DNA of 64,000 nt, taken from Paenibacillus tyrphae (lineage in GTDB: Bacteria > Bacillota > Bacilli > Paenibacillales > NBRC-103111). The first letter of the stretch is position 1. Every line of letters starts with the position of its first letter. The stretch lies in contig NZ_JAMZAW010000001.1 of assembly GCF_024158745.1 (NCBI RefSeq), positions 1 to 64,000 of the forward strand, given 5' to 3'. A program made the position numbers and the translations under genes. A model generated the notes under the pieces. That model ran no database searches. It saw only the letters and a program-made list of their open reading frames with translations, and was not told the origin of the DNA. Positions 60,101-64,000 of this stretch are shown one piece after another.

Positions 60101-60331
60101 TTAAGCCGAACTTCCGTAGATGAGATTGCTCAGCGGCTTATACAGCGCGGAAATCCAATCCAGCGGATTGGGGATGTTGAGCCGCAGCACTTCCGCTATC
60201 CCCAGACTTGTTCCGACGAGACACAGCAGGAAAAACGTCCACAGCTCTCTTTTCAGCTTTCGCTCCATCAAGGAACGCCATTCGATAGCAACAATCGCGG
60301 CAGCGGCCAATAAGACGAGCAGCACCTTCAT
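60101..60331 (-). CDS. Small membrane protein of the germination operon
   Basis: A 76-residue protein with two hydrophobic segments (LLVLLAAAAIVAIEW and LWTFFLLCLVGTSLGIAEVL) separated by a basic loop (ERKLKRE). It lies between gerC and gerB on the same strand and is flanked by gaps of 15 and 39 bases. Small two-TM proteins of this kind are found in some Ger receptor operons (D-type subunits), where they modulate receptor function. The assignment is by position and topology. Confidence 0.65.
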   Translation of the reverse strand: MKVLLVLLAAAAIVAIEWRSLMERKLKRELWTFFLLCLVGTSLGIAEVLRLNIPNPLDWISALYKPLSNLIYGSSA

Positions 60332-60346
60332 GACGAACGCTCCTCC

Positions 60347-61552
60347 TTATTTCATTTTGTCGATGAACGATTGTCCCACCTTGCCCGTTCTGCGCAGTTT
60401 GACGTCGATCCGGGTCTCTACTTTGGCGCTCATGAAATATCGGTCCCAATCGTCCTTTAACCGATTCCAATTCCGTGGATCGTACCGGTGAATGGCCTCG
60501 CCGAATCCGAAGATGTCGGAGCGGCTGCTCTGCCGGGCTTTGCGGACCGCCTGTTGGATGAAACCTTCAATTTTCCGCTCCGCCTTGCGCTCCAACGCAT
60601 AGATCGTCTCCGGCTTGGACAAATCTTCCTTGCACGACACTTCTCCCACATTGCCCTCGGACTCGACTTCGACAGTTATCACCGGTTCACCGCGGGGCGC
60701 GCTGCCTTTTAAGTTTGTATGGCTTCGAAGAATTTCAATCGTCGCCCTTCCCCCCGAATCGCACGGAACATCCGTCACCGTAGCGTCGACACGGTTGGTA
60801 ATATAACTGAAGCCTCGGCTTTCATCCTCATTCAACCAGCCGACCAGCTTGTCGTTCTTGAACACCCCAATGCTGGAAAACCGGAAATTGCTGCGGGGGT
60901 TGACGGTTTTCAAATTCGCATCCGTCTGGCCTTGGCGAGGATCCCCGCTCAATTGCAGGCCAGTCATCACTCCTTCCTTGCCTACTTTCATCAGATCCGT
61001 AATAAACTCGTCCAACGTTATGGCAATGGTGGGAGACCAGTTTTTTTCGGAGATTTCCAAACTTTTCAGCAAGGCGGTGGCAGGCGACTGCTCGATCGGT
61101 ACGATCTGGCTCATCACTTCCCTAGCTTCGACGCCTTTGGTCACGATAAGGTAAAAATCCGGCCGAATTTCATGATCGCGCAAAAACAGATCAAGGACGT
61201 CCCGGAGTCCTTCGCGCGCAAGAGCCTCGCTAAATACAAGGACCCGGATATGAGCAAAATACAGCTTGCGGGGAAGCTTGGTCGTCAAACGGCGAAAGCC
61301 TTCAAAGACCGAATCCGCCTTTATATACTGCGTCGTCACCGGTAGACTTGAGCCGCCCCCGCCTCCCGGAGCTTCACTCCCCGCTTGCCCCATGTTGAGC
61401 ACTTGGAGCGACAACAAGTATTGGTTATCGACCCTATCGATGCCTACGCCTGTAACGATCGCCAGCTCGTTCAGCTCGCGGCGGCTCCAGCAGCCCGTGG
61501 TCAAAACGAGCAGCAGGCATAGAACGCAAAACACCGACACGTTACGCCTCAT
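60347..61552 (-). CDS. Germination receptor lipoprotein, GerC family
   Basis: A 401-residue Ger(x)C protein: signal and lipobox LCLLLVLTTGCWSRRELNELAIVTGVGID, then GSSLPVTTQYIKADSVFEGFRRLTTKLPRKLYFAHIRVLVFSE. It is exported and lipid-anchored on the outer surface of the inner spore membrane, and is the C subunit of the receptor. The ATG overlaps the gerA-type gene stop by 4 bases. Complete length for the family. Confidence 0.92.
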   Translation of the reverse strand: MRRNVSVFCVLCLLLVLTTGCWSRRELNELAIVTGVGIDRVDNQYLLSLQVLNMGQAGSEAPGGGGGSSLPVTTQYIKADSVFEGFRRLTTKLPRKLYFAHIRVLVFSEALAREGLRDVLDLFLRDHEIRPDFYLIVTKGVEAREVMSQIVPIEQSPATALLKSLEISEKNWSPTIAITLDEFITDLMKVGKEGVMTGLQLSGDPRQGQTDANLKTVNPRSNFRFSSIGVFKNDKLVGWLNEDESRGFSYITNRVDATVTDVPCDSGGRATIEILRSHTNLKGSAPRGEPVITVEVESEGNVGEVSCKEDLSKPETIYALERKAERKIEGFIQQAVRKARQSSRSDIFGFGEAIHRYDPRNWNRLKDDWDRYFMSAKVETRIDVKLRRTGKVGQSFIDKMK

Positions 61553-63186
61553 GGGTTACCTCTCCCGCCCTCCCGCTGAAGATGCACTTCCTGGTCAGAC
61601 GGGACCGTATTTTGCCGTACCGGGTCCGGACTCTGCATCAGGACCGGGCGTCTTCGCATCGCGGACAACGGGAACCGGAGTATGGCGTCTTTTTGGTCGC
61701 TTGGAATATATGGGGCAAAAGGCGCCATATAAGGAACTCCGAACGAACGCAGACTGCACAAATGCAGGTTAAGCGCAATCAGCCCGATAAACACGCCGAA
61801 AAGGCCGAAGAACGCGGACAATCCCATCAGGGCGAAGCGTAAAATCCGGATCGGGATGGACATCGCGAACGATGGAAAGGCAAAGCTGGCAATGGCCGTA
61901 ATCGATACGACGATGACCATAGCCGGGGATACAAGACCGGCCCTGACCGATGCCTCCCCCAGTACAAGCGCCCCTACGATGGAAATCGCGGGGCCGATCG
62001 CTCTGGGCATACGTATGCCCGCCTCACGGAGAAGCTCGAACGTAAACTCCATCAGGAAGGCTTCGACAGCCGCCGGAAACGGCACCCTTTCCCGCTGTGT
62101 CGCGATGCTGGTCATCAGCGTGGTCGGCAGCATCTCTTGATGAAAGGTGGTGACGGAAATAAATAAAGCGGGAGCGAGCAGCGCAAGCATCAGGGAAATG
62201 TATCGGAGAATGCGAATAATCCCGTAATCCGACCGGTGATAGTAATCTTCGGGAGACTGAAAAAATTGGGCGAATACGACGGGCACGACCAGAACAAACG
62301 GCGTCCCGTCCACAACGATCGCCACCCGGCCCTCCAAAAGATTCGCCGCGACCGAGTCGGGGCGTTCCGTATCATACAGCGTCGGAAACGGGGTAATCGT
62401 TTTCTCTTGAATCAGTTCCTCGATATTCCCGCTCTCAAAAATACCGTCGATATCGATGCGGTCCAGCCGACTGCGTACTTCCTCAACCGTGCTGTCGTTG
62501 GCAATGCCTTTGATGTACATCAAAGCGACGTTCGTCTTCGTCAACCGGCCGATCGACCGGGATTCGATCCACAGCTTCGGATCTTTGATTTTGCGCCGGA
62601 TTAAGGCAATGTTGGTCCCCAGACATTCCGAGAACGATTCCCGGGGCCCGCGTACAACGGATTGTACGGAAGCCTCCTGGACGCCGCGGTCTTCCCAGCC
62701 CTTCGTATCTGCGGACAGTCCTGTGCCGTACCCGTCGATCAGAATGATCATATTGCCGGAAAGCAGATTGTCGAACAGCGCGTGAAAATGTTCGATTTCG
62801 GTTACCGAACTGAGCGTTAAGGTAAAATCTTCAAGCATTTGCAGCGGAGTCCATGGACTCTCTGCCCCGTTCAAATCACGGAATAGCGCCGGATCGCGGG
62901 CATGCAGCATGAACGACTCCAGAAACCGGTTAATGATTTCTTTGTCCGTCAGCCCGTCGGTATGAATGACCGCCGCCTTCGTCGTTCCCGAAGCTCCGAT
63001 TCGAATCGTCCGTATGATCAGATCCGGGCTGTTTCCCGTCGTCGTCCGAATATGCTCTAGATTATGCTCCAAGTCCGGGCTTAACGGCACGGCTTCCTGC
63101 GGGGGCGAGCCGACCCGATTGGCCTCCCGTTTTCCCGCAGCGCTGCGTCGGGACCCTCCGGCTCTGGTTGATTTGAAGAAACGCAT
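61549..63186 (-). CDS. Germination receptor subunit A, GerA family
   Basis: A 545-residue GerA/SpoVAF-type protein. The large N-terminal cytosolic part starts with a basic, Ser-rich leader and PDLEHNLEHIRTTTGNSPDLIIR; a membrane domain follows with FFQSPEDYYHRSDYGIIRILRYISL and EMLPTTLMTSIATQRERVPFP. A-subunits form the oligomeric ion channel of Ger receptors. First gene of the germination operon; a sigma-G-like promoter lies about 45 bases upstream. Confidence 0.93.
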   Translation of the reverse strand: MRFFKSTRAGGSRRSAAGKREANRVGSPPQEAVPLSPDLEHNLEHIRTTTGNSPDLIIRTIRIGASGTTKAAVIHTDGLTDKEIINRFLESFMLHARDPALFRDLNGAESPWTPLQMLEDFTLTLSSVTEIEHFHALFDNLLSGNMIILIDGYGTGLSADTKGWEDRGVQEASVQSVVRGPRESFSECLGTNIALIRRKIKDPKLWIESRSIGRLTKTNVALMYIKGIANDSTVEEVRSRLDRIDIDGIFESGNIEELIQEKTITPFPTLYDTERPDSVAANLLEGRVAIVVDGTPFVLVVPVVFAQFFQSPEDYYHRSDYGIIRILRYISLMLALLAPALFISVTTFHQEMLPTTLMTSIATQRERVPFPAAVEAFLMEFTFELLREAGIRMPRAIGPAISIVGALVLGEASVRAGLVSPAMVIVVSITAIASFAFPSFAMSIPIRILRFALMGLSAFFGLFGVFIGLIALNLHLCSLRSFGVPYMAPFAPYIPSDQKDAILRFPLSAMRRRPVLMQSPDPVRQNTVPSDQEVHLQREGGRGNP

Positions 63187-63228
63187 TCTCCGTCACCTGC
63201 ATCTTGTATGTCGCTCTAGTTCTACTGA

Positions 63229-63259
63229 TACATTGCTCAAATTTGGTAAAATCTATTCA
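63229..63259 (-). promoter_or_regulatory. Candidate sigma-G promoter of the germination operon
   Basis: On the minus strand TGAATA (63259-63254), the sigma-G -35 consensus, is followed after 18 bases by CAATGTA (63235-63229), a partial match to CATACTA. Forespore-specific expression is expected for ger operons; the -10 match is weak. Confidence 0.45.
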
Positions 63260-63362
63260 TTTGCCCGATGAAACCAAACAAACGTTCTCTTGCCGTAAAC
63301 TTCCAAAATACGGTACACTAAATCCTAGTGGTTCGAATGGCCGAAAGGTCCGTCAAGCCATC

Positions 63363-63400
63363 AAAAAAAGGCCTGTGGGAAAGCATCCCCGGCCTTTTTT
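63363..63400. terminator. Bidirectional terminator
   Basis: AAAAAAAGGCC and GGCCTTTTTTT arms around a GC-rich loop; located 23 bases after the zinc-ribbon gene stop (minus strand). Confidence 0.85.
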
Positions 63401-63422
63401 TCGTTCATTAAGATTTCCAATC

Positions 63423-63797
63423 CTACGCCTTGACCGACAGCTTTTGCAGCAGAACCTCTCCTTCGGTCTTGAACGTTCGTTTCGCCTCCACAAACGATTC
63501 GACTTCGCTCAGCTTCGCCGGCCGGTACCCCGGTCCGTCGCAGCCGCAAGAATGATAGCTGAAGCCGTGAGCGTACAAGATCTCGACTTTTTTCCACTGC
63601 TTGATATCCTTCTGCTTGGGCGCTTGAAAATCGTGTCCCATATCGTTCATGACTTCGCCGCATTGCGGACATTTGTACTCTCTGTTCGCCACTTCGATTT
63701 TGCTCAGCTCATAATCGGACGTTTGCTTGAACACTTTGCGGCACGAAAAGCAAGCGTAAATATTTTTGTACGGGCCATACATTGCATAGCGGCACAT
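63423..63797 (-). CDS. Zinc-ribbon protein of unknown function
   Basis: A 124-residue protein with two CxxC pairs typical of a zinc ribbon (YACFSCRKVFKQ and YKCPQCGEVMNDMG) followed by a helical part and a further Cys cluster (HSCGCDGPG). The start at 63795-63797 follows GGAGGTGG at good distance; the longer frame overlaps the end of the upstream gene. Similar short zinc-ribbon proteins are conserved in Paenibacillus without assigned function. May bind nucleic acid or a protein partner. Confidence 0.7.
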   Translation of the reverse strand: MCRYAMYGPYKNIYACFSCRKVFKQTSDYELSKIEVANREYKCPQCGEVMNDMGHDFQAPKQKDIKQWKKVEILYAHGFSYHSCGCDGPGYRPAKLSEVESFVEAKRTFKTEGEVLLQKLSVKA

Positions 63798-63850
63798 CGC
63801 CATCCACCTCCGTAACTTCCTTTCCATTTTACCGTTTTCAGGAAGCTTTG

Positions 63851-64000
63851 TCATGAGGGGACTTCCGCTTGGAGCAAAAGAAGCTGGTACGTGGCTGTAA
63901 TCCCTTCCGGGGCCGGGAACCGTTCTTCGTACTCCCGAAACATACCTTCGAATAAAGAACGCCAGCCAAGGGCGCGCGAACTGTCCGCCGACGATGCGCT
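63851..64000 (-). CDS. C-terminal fragment of a probable methyltransferase (runs off the right edge)
   Basis: The last 49 codons of a gene transcribed leftwards from outside the window, ending in TGA at 63853-63851. The visible tail, LGWRSLFEGMFREYEERFPAP then GITATYQLLLLQAEVP, resembles the C-terminus of class I SAM-dependent methyltransferases. The catalytic core is outside, so the assignment is tentative. It ends 54 bases before the chosen start of the zinc-ribbon gene and may be co-transcribed with it. Confidence 0.45.
   Translation of the reverse strand, partial: SASSADSSRALGWRSLFEGMFREYEERFPAPEGITATYQLLLLQAEVPS

Noticed and set aside
1..64000. CRISPR arrays, rRNA genes, complete tRNA genes and prophage
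   Set aside because: No regularly spaced short repeats, no rRNA-like sequence, no full cloverleaf and no phage structural genes were seen.

Overview
This looks like a chromosomal segment from a spore-forming, high-GC member of the Bacillales, most likely a Paenibacillus-type bacterium. The evidence is a gerA-type spore germination operon, a T-box leader on ileS, Gram-positive lipoprotein signals, Bacillus-type Fur and Zur boxes, AAGGAGG ribosome binding sites and GC-rich codon use. The genus is inferred from gene content only. No rRNA, complete tRNA gene, CRISPR array or prophage was seen.

Layout. Positions 1-16.5 kb hold mostly independent small units: a Fur-box-preceded AraC regulator, an HxlR/flavin-reductase divergent pair, a SIMPL protein, a cupredoxin lipoprotein-like protein, an MFS exporter, a small Tyr/Cys-rich protein, a phasin-like/UbiB pair, an AlkZ-like winged-helix protein, a TetR/14-TM MFS pair, an M23 peptidase, a Dps protein with a PerR-like box and a membrane acyltransferase. 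Positions 16.5-24.8 kb form a complete nicotianamine-like opine metallophore locus. It encodes synthesis (cntL, cntM), an EamA exporter (cntI) and an ABC importer (cntABCDF), with Zur-like boxes before cntL and cntA. Positions 25.4-28.9 kb form a second, Fur-type unit: siderophore-binding lipoprotein, AraC regulator and MFS exporter.

Positions 29-33 kb carry nrdIEF (class Ib ribonucleotide reductase) behind a cobalamin riboswitch. Positions 33.1-34.9 kb hold an SCP2-domain protein that seems to have lost an Fe-S motif, followed by a TetR regulator. At 35 kb there is an arylamine N-acetyltransferase. Positions 36-45.2 kb form a coherent sulfated-carbohydrate locus: formylglycine-generating enzyme, sulfatase and sugar ABC transporter on the minus strand, divergent from a two-component system that probably senses the substrate. 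An IS110-family element lies at about 45.3-46.96 kb, beside an AT-rich GNAT gene.

Positions 47.7-56.5 kb hold an SDR oxidoreductase, a type-2-like isoleucyl-tRNA synthetase with a T-box leader, an SMI1/ankyrin pair, a phosphotransferase, a secreted protein and Fur-controlled hmoA. Positions 56.5-63.2 kb are the germination operon gerA-gerC-small ORF-gerB-gerB, with a further gerB downstream. A zinc-ribbon protein and the 3' end of a probable methyltransferase gene close the window.

The two most notable signals are: (i) the metallophore locus, whose CntM residues predict an NADPH- and alpha-ketoglutarate-using enzyme with no histidine racemase gene nearby; and (ii) a family of long, multi-stem palindromic repeats (4.1-4.4 kb, 24.9-25.16 kb and a diverged partner at 25.14-25.44 kb). 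Their stems are conserved by compensatory changes, and I do not recognise the family.
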